This document shows, in pieces, positions 7,798 through 14,823 of a stretch of 32,966 nt of DNA (position 1 is the stretch's first letter; the number at the start of each line of letters is the position of its first letter). The notes below the pieces were generated by a model. It saw only the letters and a list, made by a program, of their open reading frames with translations, was not told the origin of the DNA and did not search any database. Location: NCBI GenBank assembly GCA_946403625.1, contig CAMJAP010000024.1:1-32966 (forward strand). The letters are read 5' to 3'. Source of the stretch: an uncultured Lachnospiraceae bacterium (lineage in GTDB: Bacteria > Bacillota > Clostridia > Lachnospirales > Lachnospiraceae). A program made the translations under genes and the position numbers.

Positions 7798-8364
7798 ATG
7801 TTAAAAGATTACGAAATAGATAAACCTGTCCTTGAAACGGATCGGCTGATTATTAGAACTCTTAACGAAGCAGATGTGCCGGATTTGAAAGAATGGTTGG
7901 GGAGAGATGAAATATATACCTATTGGGGGCGAAAAGCAAACAAGAATGAGAAAAATCCTGAATTGATGTTTGTTGACGCTCGGCCTTGGGTGAAAAGAAA
8001 GCCTTCACCGGACTTTAACTGGGGGATTGTTTGGAAAGAAACAAATACTGTTATTGGAATGATTGCGGTATTTGATATACAGAATTCGAGGATGGGAGAT
8101 ATAGGGTATCGTATTCATCCTGAATATTGGAATATGGGAATTACTACAGAAGCACTAAAGGAAGTAATACGGTTCATATTTGAAAATACAGAAATTGAGC
8201 GGATAAATGGACGGGCTGATGTTAGGAATATTGCTTCCAATAAGGTTCTTGAGCGGTGTGGTTTCATAAAAGAGGGGACAGTCCGACAAGGCAAAATGGT
8301 ATCGGTCTATTGTGACTATAACATTTATGGTATGCTTAGAGAAGATTATGCAAAGATAGACTAA
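7798..8364 (+). CDS. GNAT acetyltransferase, RimJ/RimL type
   Basis: This 188-aa protein belongs to the Acetyltransf_3 (RimJ/RimL-like) branch of GNATs. Diagnostic segments are ETDRLIIRTLNEADVPDLKEW at the N-terminus, the acetyl-CoA loop region YRIHPEYWNMGITTEALKEV, and NIASNKVLERCGFIKEGTVR near the C-terminus. Members acetylate protein N-termini, aminoglycosides or small metabolites; nothing here distinguishes them. A GGGAGG ribosome binding site lies six nt before the ATG. It is the last complete gene before the truncated uvrB copy, so it is next to the left boundary of the repeat-bounded segment. Confidence 0.9.
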   Translation: MLKDYEIDKPVLETDRLIIRTLNEADVPDLKEWLGRDEIYTYWGRKANKNEKNPELMFVDARPWVKRKPSPDFNWGIVWKETNTVIGMIAVFDIQNSRMGDIGYRIHPEYWNMGITTEALKEVIRFIFENTEIERINGRADVRNIASNKVLERCGFIKEGTVRQGKMVSVYCDYNIYGMLREDYAKID

Positions 8365-8440
8365 ATGATTGCATCGCTAGATTCTAGTATGTCAGGATGA
8401 GGGAATAGGCATTTATCTCGAAATATCAGAGGTTTAAACT

Positions 8441-8596
8441 ATGAATATTAAATTACATTCCGAATACCAGCCGACCGGCGACCATCCGCAGGCGATCAAA
8501 GAACTCGTTGACGGGTTCAAAAAAAGCAATCAGTTTCAGACCCTGCTGGGCGTTACGGAGGTGATTTGGGTACCCAAATTCGTCGGCATTCTATAA
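8441..8596 (+). pseudogene. Truncated 5' copy of uvrB
   Basis: The first 118 bp (8441-8558) match the start of the intact uvrB (10679-10796) with five mismatches. The homology breaks just after the codon for Thr39, directly before the GSGKT part of the Walker A loop, and the frame runs 12 more codons to a TAA. Three codons differ in protein terms: Phe3 to Ile, Gln15 to His and Gly29 to Ser. These residues are conserved in UvrB proteins I know, so this copy appears to be decaying. It keeps a weak AGG-containing leader. It cannot encode a functional UvrB. Confidence 0.93.
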
Positions 8597-8767
8597 TGAT
8601 TGCACACTTTCTGTGGATTATCTTGTTGGCAGAAGAAAACGGAGGGAGGATCTGATACCAGTAAGTTTCGAAAGATTTGTCGAATGATTTGCTGAAAAAC
8701 ATACATAAGTGTTGTAGTATATCTGTAAGGATCATAGAGAATTATTAATTTAAGGGAGGAAAAAGAT

Positions 8768-9019
8768 ATGCCGACAATAGCACCCATTTCTGAACTGCGA
8801 AACTATGGTCAGGTTTTAGAAAGAGTAAGGCCGAATGCACCGGTTTATCTGACACAAAACGGGCATAGAGAATACAGCGTTCATAGTATAGAAGACGATG
8901 AAGAGTTCGAGAAGACAAAAGCAATGCTTAAGCTTATGATAGAACTGAACAAGGGATTTCAATCTGGGGAGCAACAAGGATGGCAAACAGAAGAAGATCT
9001 GGACAGAGTCTGGGATTAG
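8768..9019 (+). CDS. Phd/YefM-like antitoxin of a type II TA module
   Basis: The 83-aa protein has the N-terminal DNA-binding pattern of Phd/YefM antitoxins: TIAPISELRNYGQVLERV, then APVYLTQNGHREYSVHSIED, in which the TQNG turn is typical. The C-terminal half is acidic and helical (EEFEKTKAMLKLMIELNKGF), as expected for the toxin-binding part. A strong GGGAGGAAAAAG site (8754-8765) precedes the ATG. The reading frame stops at TAG 9017-9019, and the same frame then continues directly into toxin-like sequence, which is unusual. Antitoxins of this class usually repress their own promoter. Confidence 0.85.
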   Translation: MPTIAPISELRNYGQVLERVRPNAPVYLTQNGHREYSVHSIEDDEEFEKTKAMLKLMIELNKGFQSGEQQGWQTEEDLDRVWD

Positions 9020-9304
9020 GTATATGGGGCTTCTCAGAGTTTTGATATTGCAGACAGTTATATCACGAATCTGAGAGCGGCGATCAGTAAAAAGAGGAAC
9101 TATCCTAAGACAGGGACACCATTGAGTTTCATGGGAGAGTTTACCGGTATCTATTACGTGACATTCAAAGAGTACATCGCATTTTACAGAATCAATGAAA
9201 ACAGAATAGAAATCGGTAGAATTCTATTTGCAAGAAGCGATTATATGAAGACGCTGTTCGGGAAGAGCGATTACACTTTGGAAGATACAGATGATCTGTT
9301 CTAG
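9020..9304 (+). pseudogene. RelE/ParE-like toxin lacking its N-terminus
   Basis: The open frame after the antitoxin stop reads VYGASQSFDIADSYITNLR, then KTGTPLSFMGEFTGIYYVTF, then EYIAFYRINENRIEIGRILF and ARSDYMKTLFG. The strand order and the IAFYR...RILFARSDY ending match RelE/ParE toxins, in which the full protein is about 100 aa. No start codon with a ribosome binding site exists near the 5' end; the first plausible ones are TTG 9122 and ATG 9131, which would remove nearly half the fold. The first strand and helix are missing. Most likely a deletion joined the antitoxin and toxin frames and inactivated the toxin. Translation by stop-codon readthrough is a less likely alternative. Confidence 0.6.
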
Positions 9305-9435
9305 AGTGCATCTGGATACAAAGGGGAAGTCTCCAGATAGACTATCCTATCCTTACACTTCTGCCCCTAAACCAATCGAAATGTATCGATTATCAAAAAT
9401 GAAATGCCTTGGAAAATAGAATACGATTAAGAAGG

Positions 9436-9463
9436 GAACTGCCATAAGGGCAGTTTCTTTTTT
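9436..9463 (+). terminator. Intrinsic terminator
   Basis: The stem AACTGCC (9437-9443) pairs with GGCAGTT (9449-9455) over a five-base loop and is followed by CTTTTTT. It lies about 130 nt after the toxin remnant and would end plus-strand transcription from the antitoxin. Confidence 0.8.
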
Positions 9464-9605
9464 ACTGTGAGTCTGATAACGCAAGTTTCCAAGGAGAAAG
9501 TTCCCATCACAATCGATAGAGGGAATGATGTAGCAAAGTAGATTTGACAGATTGTACGGGAATGGTGTTGGATACTATTGTAGATGTTAGCCAATATGTG
9601 AAATT

Positions 9606-9664
9606 ATAAAGGGGCTGTCGCACTAAGCACAGATTTTTATCATCTAATGCGACAGCCCCTTTAT
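9606..9664. mobile_element. 59-nt perfect inverted repeat resembling joined IS ends
   Basis: The arms ATAAAGGGGCTGTCGCA (9606-9622) and its exact reverse complement (9648-9664) flank a 25-nt loop. The GGGGCTGTCGCA motif resembles terminal repeats of IS1182-like elements in Firmicutes as I recall them. With no transposase between the arms it looks like an internally deleted IS or a MITE. It could also act as a transcription terminator, although the downstream T-run is short. Confidence 0.6.
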
Positions 9665-9691
9665 GTTGTTATCAGATGCTATCCTTTACTG

Positions 9692-9710
9692 TTTCCTTAT
9701 ATTAAGGAAA
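9692..9710. repeat. Small inverted repeat
   Basis: TTTCCTTA (9692-9699) and TAAGGAAA (9703-9710) are perfect 8-bp arms around TAT. There is no T-run beyond a natural AT-rich flank, so function is unclear. It lies downstream of vapC on the minus strand. Confidence 0.45.
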
Positions 9711-9724
9711 AGCTGTTCACTATT

Positions 9725-9758
9725 CGAAAATCGAAAAAACAGAGGCTTTCGATTTTCG
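9725..9758 (-). repeat. Hairpin downstream of vapC
   Basis: CGAAAATCGAAA (9725-9736) and TTTCGATTTTCG (9747-9758) are perfect 12-bp arms with a 10-nt loop. In vapC mRNA the hairpin would form about 20 nt after the stop codon. It may end or stabilise the transcript, but no T-run follows on the minus strand, so I do not call it an intrinsic terminator. Confidence 0.5.
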
Positions 9759-9777
9759 GATGAATAGAGGGGCGTTA

Positions 9778-10158
9778 TCAGAGAACGCAGGGCGATTTGT
9801 AATCCAGAATCTTTTTATCTTCTGTAAGGAATTGGAATTTTTCTGCTTCGGCCTGTGCTACAAGCATTCGGTCAAAAGGATCTCTGTGTTCCCATTCCGA
9901 CAGGCTTCGTAATCGCAGTATATGTTCTTTTTTTAGAGGCAATGGAACGAAACCCATTTCATCACACCCTTCCAGTAAATCTTCGGCAGGAATGGGCATT
10001 TTTCCGATATTGTTTTTTATTGCTACTTCCCAGATAGATATCAGACTATAATAGAATCGGTTTCTTCCGTCTATCAGATAGCTTTTTGCCTTATCGGAGA
10101 GTTTATCGTCGTCATAAATACTCCATAGAAGAATATGTGTGTCCGCTAATATGTTCAT
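9778..10158 (-). CDS. vapC: PIN-domain toxin, VapC family
   Basis: This 126-aa protein is a predicted Mg2+-dependent ribonuclease of a type II toxin-antitoxin pair. It has the full PIN acidic set: Asp6 in MNILADTHILLW, Glu44 in SIWEVAIK, Asp93/Asp96 in HRDPFDRMLVAQA, and Asp114 in LTEDKKI. The length fits the family. VapC toxins cleave specific tRNAs or rRNA and inhibit growth when freed from antitoxin. The start codon overlaps the stop of the upstream antitoxin gene by four bases (ATGA), so the pair is translationally coupled. All catalytic residues are present, so it should be active. Confidence 0.93.
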   Translation of the reverse strand: MNILADTHILLWSIYDDDKLSDKAKSYLIDGRNRFYYSLISIWEVAIKNNIGKMPIPAEDLLEGCDEMGFVPLPLKKEHILRLRSLSEWEHRDPFDRMLVAQAEAEKFQFLTEDKKILDYKSPCVL

Positions 10159-10394
10159 ACGCCCTCCATAAGAGATAATACTTCATCATTGCACTCATCA
10201 ATATCATCCGGAATAACATATTTTCCTTTTCTTATGCCTAGCTTACGCGTTTGCGGCTGGGGGATATATAAGGTTAAAACTGCCACTGGGGTGCCGTCCC
10301 TGGCAATTACTATCTGGTCTTCTTCATTTTTTTCCAGGGATGCTATCAGTTTTGAAAGATCGGTTTTAGCCTGAAACATATTTACTTGAGTCAT
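10155..10394 (-). CDS. Phd/YefM family antitoxin partner of VapC
   Basis: The 79-aa product starts MTQVNMFQAKTDLSKLIASL and continues with a DGTPVAVLTLY segment, which is the Phd/YefM DNA-binding fold: a strand, a helix with the K-x-x-L-S-x-L-I pattern, and a strand pair. The C-terminal tail (GKYVIPDDIDECNDEVLSLM) is acidic and should wrap around the VapC active site. The AAAGGAGG ribosome binding site is ideal. Its stop overlaps the vapC start. Together with VapC it is expected to bind and repress the promoter found just upstream. Confidence 0.92.
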   Translation of the reverse strand: MTQVNMFQAKTDLSKLIASLEKNEEDQIVIARDGTPVAVLTLYIPQPQTRKLGIRKGKYVIPDDIDECNDEVLSLMEGV

Positions 10395-10444
10395 ATATTT
10401 TCCTCCTTTACAGTATCATTTCTAATCTTAACTAACCTAGCTAA

Positions 10445-10473
10445 ATAATAGCATATTTTCACATATATGGCAA
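10445..10473 (-). promoter_or_regulatory. Promoter of the phd-vapC operon
   Basis: On the minus strand TTGCCA (10468-10473) and TATTAT (10445-10450) are separated by exactly 17 nt, ending about 50 nt before the antitoxin ATG. The downstream segment repeats TTAG-containing words (about 10424-10442), which may be the autoregulatory operator. Confidence 0.65.
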
Positions 10474-10519
10474 TATAATGAGCATGAAAAATCAGTTCCG
10501 TGGGTGTGGAGCAAGTGAC

Positions 10520-10549
10520 TTGACACGCATTTCTGCAGGAGAGTAGAAT
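10520..10549 (+). promoter_or_regulatory. Candidate uvrB promoter
   Basis: TTGACA (10520-10525) is followed after 18 nt by TAGAAT (10544-10549), about 130 nt upstream of uvrB. The -35 box is perfect. No good LexA/SOS box is visible around it or elsewhere between 10395 and 10678, unlike the uvrA promoter. Confidence 0.5.
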
Positions 10550-10678
10550 GGAACGAGGCGCATATGGAAAAGGCAAAGCGTTATCTTTGGTGTTGGGTTG
10601 TTTTTGCAGCTGAAAAATTGGCCAATAGACGAACTTTTTTTCTATCAAATTATGCTGTTTTTTGAGGATTTATAAGCT

Positions 10679-12652
10679 ATGAATTTCAAATTACATTCCG
10701 AATACCAGCCGACCGGCGATCAGCCGCAGGCGATCAAAGAACTCGTTGACGGGTTCAAAAAAGGCAATCAGTTTCAGACCCTGCTGGGCGTTACGGGTTC
10801 CGGTAAGACCTTCACCATGGCAAATGTGATCGCGGCACTGAACAAGCCGACACTGATCATCGCGCATAACAAAACTTTAGCGGCCCAGCTCTATGGTGAG
10901 TTTAAAGAATTCTTCCCGGAGAATGCGGTCGAATATTTTGTATCCTATTACGATTATTATCAGCCGGAGGCGTATGTGCCTTCGACGGATACCTATATCG
11001 AAAAAGACTCGGATGTCAATGACGAAATCGATAAGCTGCGTTTGTCGGCAACGGCATCGTTGACGGAGCGGCGGGATGTGGTGGTCATCGCCAGCGTATC
11101 CTGTATCTACGGTCTGGGCAGCCCGGACGAATATTCGGGACTGGTCGTATCGCTGCGCCCGGGACAGCAGAAGGATCGTGACGATGTCATACGGGAACTG
11201 ATCGGCATTCAGTATGACCGTAATGATCTGGATCTGAACCGTGGCTGTTTCCGCGTGCGCGGGGATGTGCTGGAGATCAATCCGGCCGAGCAGGGTGACA
11301 CGATCATCCGCGTGGAATTTTTCGGAGACGAGATCGACCGCATCACACAGCTGGACAATGTAACGCATCGCCCGATCTGTACGCTGGAGCATGTGAGCAT
11401 CTATCCGGCATCGCACTATGTAGTTTCCAAGGAGCGCATGGAGGAAGCCTGCAAAGCAATCGAAGAAGAAGCCAGAGAACGCGTGGCATTCTTTAAGAGC
11501 GAAGATAAACTGATCGAAGCGCAGCGTATTTTCGAACGCACCAGCTTCGATGTGGAGATGCTGCGGGAGACCGGTATCTGCTCCGGTATCGAAAACTATT
11601 CCAGACATCTGACGGGTATGCCGGCAGGGGCGCATCCGTACTGTCTGATGGATTTCTTTAAGAATGACTTTTTGATCATCATCGACGAGTCGCATATGAC
11701 GATCCCGCAGATCCGCGGTATGTACAACGGCGACCGGGCAAGAAAGACCACATTGGTGGATTACGGATTCCGCCTGCCTTCGGCATTGGACAACCGACCG
11801 CTCAACTTCCCGGAATTTGAATCCTACATCGATCAGATGCTGTTTGTTTCGGCAACGCCTGCGCAGTACGAGGAAGAGCATGAGTTGCTGCGTACGGAGC
11901 AGATCATCCGTCCGACAGGACTATTGGATCCGGAGATCAGTGTACGCCCGGTGGAAGGGCAGATTGATGATCTGGTGGCAGAGATCAAGAAGGAAACGGC
12001 AAAGAAAAATAAGGTGATGATCACCACTCTGACCAAGCGTATGGCGGAGGACCTGACCACCTATCTGCACGACATCGGCATCCGCGTGAAATATCTGCAT
12101 TCCGATATCGATACGCTGGAGCGGGCCGAGATCATTCGTGACCTGCGACTGGATGTGTTTGATGTGCTGGTCGGCATCAATCTGTTGCGAGAAGGTCTGG
12201 ATATTCCAGAAGTAACCTTGGTTGCGATCCTGGATGCGGACAAGGAAGGTTTCCTGCGTTCGGCTACATCCCTGATCCAGACCGTAGGTCGTGCAGCGCG
12301 AAATTCGGAAGGTCATGTCATTATGTATGCCGACAATATGACGGATTCCATGAAGATCTGTATTGATGAGACCAATCGCCGACGCGGCATACAGATGAAG
12401 TATAACGAGGAACACGGCATCACGCCGACCACGATCAAGAAAGCTGTTCGAGAACTGATCGCGATCAGCAAGTCCATCGCATCTACCGAGACGGCTTTGG
12501 AAAAAGATCCGGAATCCATGGACGAAAAAGAACTGAAGAAAGTGATCGCCGATACGGAGAAGCAGATGCGCAAGGCAGCGGCAGATCTGAACTTTGAAGT
12601 GGCGGCCGAACTGCGTGACCGCATGCTGAATCTGAAGAAATACCTGAGCTGA
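10679..12652 (+). CDS. uvrB: UvrABC excinuclease subunit B
   Basis: UvrB (657 aa) is the helicase-like damage-verification subunit of nucleotide excision repair: UvrA loads it on damaged DNA, and it then recruits UvrC. Visible features are the Q-like start [11 protein letters not shown] (residues 9-19), Walker A GVTGSGKT (37-44), the beta-hairpin region [12 protein letters not shown] (about 93-104), the DEAD-like IIDESH box, helicase motif VSATPA, motif [11 protein letters not shown], and a C-terminal UVR domain (about 620-655) that contacts UvrC. The length fits the family. GAGGA precedes the start. Codon use is more GC-rich than in the genes to its left. Its first 118 bp are duplicated at 8441. 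Unlike in many Firmicutes, uvrA is not adjacent but lies 14 kb away. Confidence 0.98.
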   Translation: MNFKLHSEYQPTGDQPQAIKELVDGFKKGNQFQTLLGVTGSGKTFTMANVIAALNKPTLIIAHNKTLAAQLYGEFKEFFPENAVEYFVSYYDYYQPEAYVPSTDTYIEKDSDVNDEIDKLRLSATASLTERRDVVVIASVSCIYGLGSPDEYSGLVVSLRPGQQKDRDDVIRELIGIQYDRNDLDLNRGCFRVRGDVLEINPAEQGDTIIRVEFFGDEIDRITQLDNVTHRPICTLEHVSIYPASHYVVSKERMEEACKAIEEEARERVAFFKSEDKLIEAQRIFERTSFDVEMLRETGICSGIENYSRHLTGMPAGAHPYCLMDFFKNDFLIIIDESHMTIPQIRGMYNGDRARKTTLVDYGFRLPSALDNRPLNFPEFESYIDQMLFVSATPAQYEEEHELLRTEQIIRPTGLLDPEISVRPVEGQIDDLVAEIKKETAKKNKVMITTLTKRMAEDLTTYLHDIGIRVKYLHSDIDTLERAEIIRDLRLDVFDVLVGINLLREGLDIPEVTLVAILDADKEGFLRSATSLIQTVGRAARNSEGHVIMYADNMTDSMKICIDETNRRRGIQMKYNEEHGITPTTIKKAVRELIAISKSIASTETALEKDPESMDEKELKKVIADTEKQMRKAAADLNFEVAAELRDRMLNLKKYLS

Positions 12653-12667
12653 TGTTGCGAATGTTGG

Positions 12668-13162
12668 TTAGCTGTCTTTGAATTCCATCTTGCGGATCTG
12701 ATCGGCACGGGCGATGATCTTTTCTTTCCAGTCGTCGTCCTGGGCGTTCAGCTGGTACACATTGTAGCCGTACTGGCGGCCGAGGGTGCAGACGATGGCT
12801 TCATCATCGATGTGCAGAGAGATACGATAGTGATTGGGGAGCTTCTGCGGAAGGAGCTCCTTTTTGTCTCTCTGCACTTCACGGAGATGCCGGTTTGCAT
12901 TGACGATGCCGTTGAAGTGCACGCCATAGTGGCGGAAGAGCGTACGGATATACTTTTCTGAACGAAACGAAGAAGTGTAGACCCACACTTCGTAGCCCTG
13001 TTCCTGCAGGGTGTTGATCAGTTCGGGAGTGCCGAGACGCAGCCGTTCTTTGTAGATACGGTTGAACGGCCAGCGCAGTTCAGGCTCGGTTTTGTGCGTC
13101 TCCGGCAGGACAAAGAGCACCTCATCCAGATCGAAAGACACGCGCATTTTTTTCTCACTCAT
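12668..13162 (-). CDS. HAD-superfamily phosphatase-like protein
   Basis: The 164-aa protein has a compact haloacid dehalogenase fold. Motif I is SFDLDEVLF with nucleophile Asp11 and general acid Asp13; motif II is VWVYTSS (Thr63); motif IV is HIDDEA (Asp119, Asp120). All key acids are present, so it may be an active phosphatase, although the cap domain is short. The substrate is unknown. The gene starts inside the end of the upstream ParB-HAD gene (8-nt overlap) and its core is clearly similar to the HAD part of that gene (shared YKER-RLG-P and WVYT segments), so the two are duplicates. It converges on uvrB with a 15-nt gap. Confidence 0.82.
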   Translation of the reverse strand: MSEKKMRVSFDLDEVLFVLPETHKTEPELRWPFNRIYKERLRLGTPELINTLQEQGYEVWVYTSSFRSEKYIRTLFRHYGVHFNGIVNANRHLREVQRDKKELLPQKLPNHYRISLHIDDEAIVCTLGRQYGYNVYQLNAQDDDWKEKIIARADQIRKMEFKDS

Positions 13163-14060
13163 CTTTGTTGTCCTTTACGATACTTTCCAAAATATTGAGT
13201 ACTTCCCGCGCCCATTCGGCAGGCGGACAGTCCAGATCGTATTGTTCAAAGTCCCGTCCGGAAGTAAAGGAGCGTACGATCCCTTTGTAGTCAATGGTGA
13301 TCGTTTCTTTGTAATTTTCCCGGAACAGGTTGCGGATCGCTTCGCTTTTCTTTTTGTTTTCTTCGGTTTTTTCGACTTTTCGCCCGGTACCGGTGATCAC
13401 GCCGTCTACATGAATGCGATAAAGCCGGAACAAGTGCTGCAGATAATCATGGGAATAGTACGATGCGGTATACACCCAGATATCATAACCTTCCATAACC
13501 AGAAAATGAAGGAAAGTCGGGACGCCGAGGCGTATGCGCTCTTTGTAAAAAAGACAATGCGGGAACGGAAGTTTCTTTGCCAGCAGGGTTTCGTCCGAAC
13601 TGTCAAAGACCAGCTCATCCAGATCCAGCGTGATGCGGCGGTCATGTTTGGAACTCCCAATGATCTTTTGGATATCACTGTCTTGCGTCAGATTGACGAT
13701 CTTGACGGGGACTTCTTTTAAGCCGCAGCGCAGAGCAGCGGCCCAGCGGTGATGACCGTTCAGGATCAGATAACCGTCCGGTGACATTTTTTCGACCAGG
13801 ACCGGCTCGCCGAAAGGATCGTAATCGTCGTAGATCAGGGAGCGCCGGATCTTCTTTTCGTATTCGCCGATGATACGGTAACTGGGTCCCACCTCCGGAA
13901 GACAGAATTCATCCGCCGGGTTGGGATGCAGGCGTTCGCAGGGCAGCGTCTTGTGGTTCATTCGCTCCAGCATACCGGCTTTTTGCGGCATACTGATCCC
14001 CTTGTATTTTTTGACCTGATCTGCGATATAGTTTTCCAGTTCTTCCTGGGATCGGATCAT
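13155..14060 (-). CDS. ParB-like / HAD fusion protein
   Basis: The 301-aa product joins two domains. Residues about 35-125 form a ParB/sulfiredoxin-like nucleotidase domain with the conserved YLILNGHHRWAAALRCG motif (GHHRW at 102-106). Residues about 140-295 form a HAD-like domain with motif I LDLDELVF (Asp146, Asp148) and motif II VWVYTAS. Motif IV reads TIDYKG, where the second acid present in its neighbour (IDDEA) is replaced by Tyr, so phosphatase activity may be changed or lost. ParB-fold domains of this type bind or hydrolyse nucleotides (CTP, ATP). The combination is not one I can name. It is transcribed with the HAD-only gene, away from marR. Confidence 0.75.
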   Translation of the reverse strand: MIRSQEELENYIADQVKKYKGISMPQKAGMLERMNHKTLPCERLHPNPADEFCLPEVGPSYRIIGEYEKKIRRSLIYDDYDPFGEPVLVEKMSPDGYLILNGHHRWAAALRCGLKEVPVKIVNLTQDSDIQKIIGSSKHDRRITLDLDELVFDSSDETLLAKKLPFPHCLFYKERIRLGVPTFLHFLVMEGYDIWVYTASYYSHDYLQHLFRLYRIHVDGVITGTGRKVEKTEENKKKSEAIRNLFRENYKETITIDYKGIVRSFTSGRDFEQYDLDCPPAEWAREVLNILESIVKDNKDE

Positions 14061-14102
14061 GCGATAGCCCCCCTGTCCCCATCCGATTTAAAGACTATCG
14101 AT

Positions 14103-14108
14103 ATTATA
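14103..14108 (-). promoter_or_regulatory. Candidate -10 box for the ParB-HAD operon
   Basis: The minus strand carries TATAAT at 14103-14108, about 42 nt upstream of the ParB-HAD start. No good -35 box is found at standard spacing, so this is a weak call. Confidence 0.35.
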
Positions 14109-14222
14109 CACCATATGAAGCTTTTTTACCATCCGGTTATATCGGAGAACCGGCAGCTGTTTCCGGCGTTGACAAGCGAAATTGCCTCCACTAGGATGGT
14201 TGTAGAAAAGATAGATCCATAC

Positions 14223-14251
14223 TTGACAGGAAAATACTTCGGGTGTAGAAT
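14223..14251 (+). promoter_or_regulatory. marR promoter
   Basis: TTGACA (14223-14228) and TAGAAT (14246-14251) are separated by exactly 17 nt. The start codon follows 55 nt later. Two copies of an AAATACTTCGG-like word overlap and follow the promoter, as expected for an autoregulatory operator. Confidence 0.75.
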
Positions 14252-14267
14252 TAAATTACTTCGGATG
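14232..14267 (+). promoter_or_regulatory. Putative MarR operator, direct repeats
   Basis: AAATACTTCGGGTG (14232-14245) and AAATTACTTCGGATG (14253-14267) are direct repeats about two helical turns apart, spanning the spacer and the -10 box. A third copy (AAATACTTCGAGGG) lies at 14864-14877, upstream of the first arsA gene. Assignment to the MarR protein is inference. Confidence 0.5.
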
Positions 14268-14306
14268 GCGAAATAATTGGCGCGATTGAAAAATACGGGA
14301 GCATTT

Positions 14307-14804
14307 ATGGGCAACAATGCAGCGGAAATGCCGCAGGAGACATTTCAGAGCATCGAAAACTACATAGAACAGGTGAAGGAACTGCTGTCTTCCGAACTGT
14401 GGGGGAACATCTTCCTGAACTGTACCAAGAATGAAGTGATGATCTTCTGGCTCCTGTATCGGAAGAATGAAGTGAATATGAGTGAGATCTCCGAATATAT
14501 TCATGTTCCGCTGAATACCGCAACGGGGATCGTCGGCAGGATGGAAAGGACCGGATTGATCGTGCGGACGCGGTCGGCGGAAGATAAGCGTGTGGTGCTG
14601 ATCCGCTTCAGCGAAAAAGGGATGACGCAGTTCAACCGTCTGATGAACGAAGTGTTTTATTACTTTACGCAGGTGATGGGGACGCTCACGCAGGAGGAAA
14701 CGGTACTGTTTCAAAAGATGATGACCAAGGTGATCGATGTGTTGAAACAGGAGCGGAAGAAAGAGGAAACCACCAGAAAGGTGCGAAAGATCACGATCGA
14801 GTAG
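14307..14804 (+). CDS. MarR-family transcriptional regulator
   Basis: The 165-aa protein has a winged helix-turn-helix of the MarR type: NEVMIFWLLYRKNEVNMSEI and YIHVPLNTATGIVGRMERTG form the recognition region, and LIVRTRSAEDKRVVLIRFSEKG is the wing with the typical D-K-R motif. N- and C-terminal helices should form the dimer interface; the last 30 residues are very basic and charged. The start at ATG 14307 follows GGGAG (14297-14301) by five nt; an upstream in-frame TTG (14277) has no such site. It precedes the ArsA operon by 155 nt, so it is the likely regulator of that operon and of itself. Confidence 0.9.
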   Translation: MGNNAAEMPQETFQSIENYIEQVKELLSSELWGNIFLNCTKNEVMIFWLLYRKNEVNMSEISEYIHVPLNTATGIVGRMERTGLIVRTRSAEDKRVVLIRFSEKGMTQFNRLMNEVFYYFTQVMGTLTQEETVLFQKMMTKVIDVLKQERKKEETTRKVRKITIE

Positions 14805-14823
14805 CGCATATACGAAAGAGAGT

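Larger units (their letters stand above)
9305..9777. other. 473-nt gap without a recognisable gene
   Basis: This stretch separates the broken toxin from vapC. It holds an intrinsic terminator (9436-9463), a 59-nt inverted repeat (9606-9664), and two further small inverted repeats (9692-9710 and 9725-9758). Between 9464 and 9605, and between 9305 and 9435, I see no convincing gene, promoter or RNA. Confidence 0.6.
8441..10678. other. Segment bounded by uvrB direct repeats
   Basis: This 2,238-bp unit begins with the truncated uvrB copy and ends at the ATG of the intact gene, so the two 118-bp copies form direct repeats around it. It contains an antitoxin with a broken toxin, an intact Phd/VapC pair, and a 59-nt IS-like inverted repeat, and no integrase or transposase. 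Two origins fit: insertion into uvrB that supplied a new 5' end, or a duplication that arose with the insertion. Recombination across the repeats would restore a single uvrB. Confidence 0.7.

Noticed and set aside
7734-7823. 29-codon frame overlapping the start of the RimJ-like gene (MNCNTKNAKIKGK...)
   Set aside because: A leader peptide is possible, but the composition is simple and nothing else supports translation.
10548-10613. 21-codon frame upstream of uvrB (MERGAYGKGKALS...)
   Set aside because: Its ATG overlaps the candidate -10 box, so it would not be transcribed from that promoter, and it has no known relative.
10630-10643. CGAAC followed by T-rich sequence, a possible SOS box for uvrB
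   Set aside because: Only the left half matches; the right half (TTTCT versus GTTYG) does not.
10877-11881. 334-codon minus-strand frame inside uvrB
   Set aside because: It is opposite a certain gene, has His/Arg/Ile-rich random composition and no start signal.
14103-14131. Full -35/-10 promoter for the ParB-HAD operon
   Set aside because: Only the -10 is good; no -35 was found at 16-18 nt, so only the -10 was listed.
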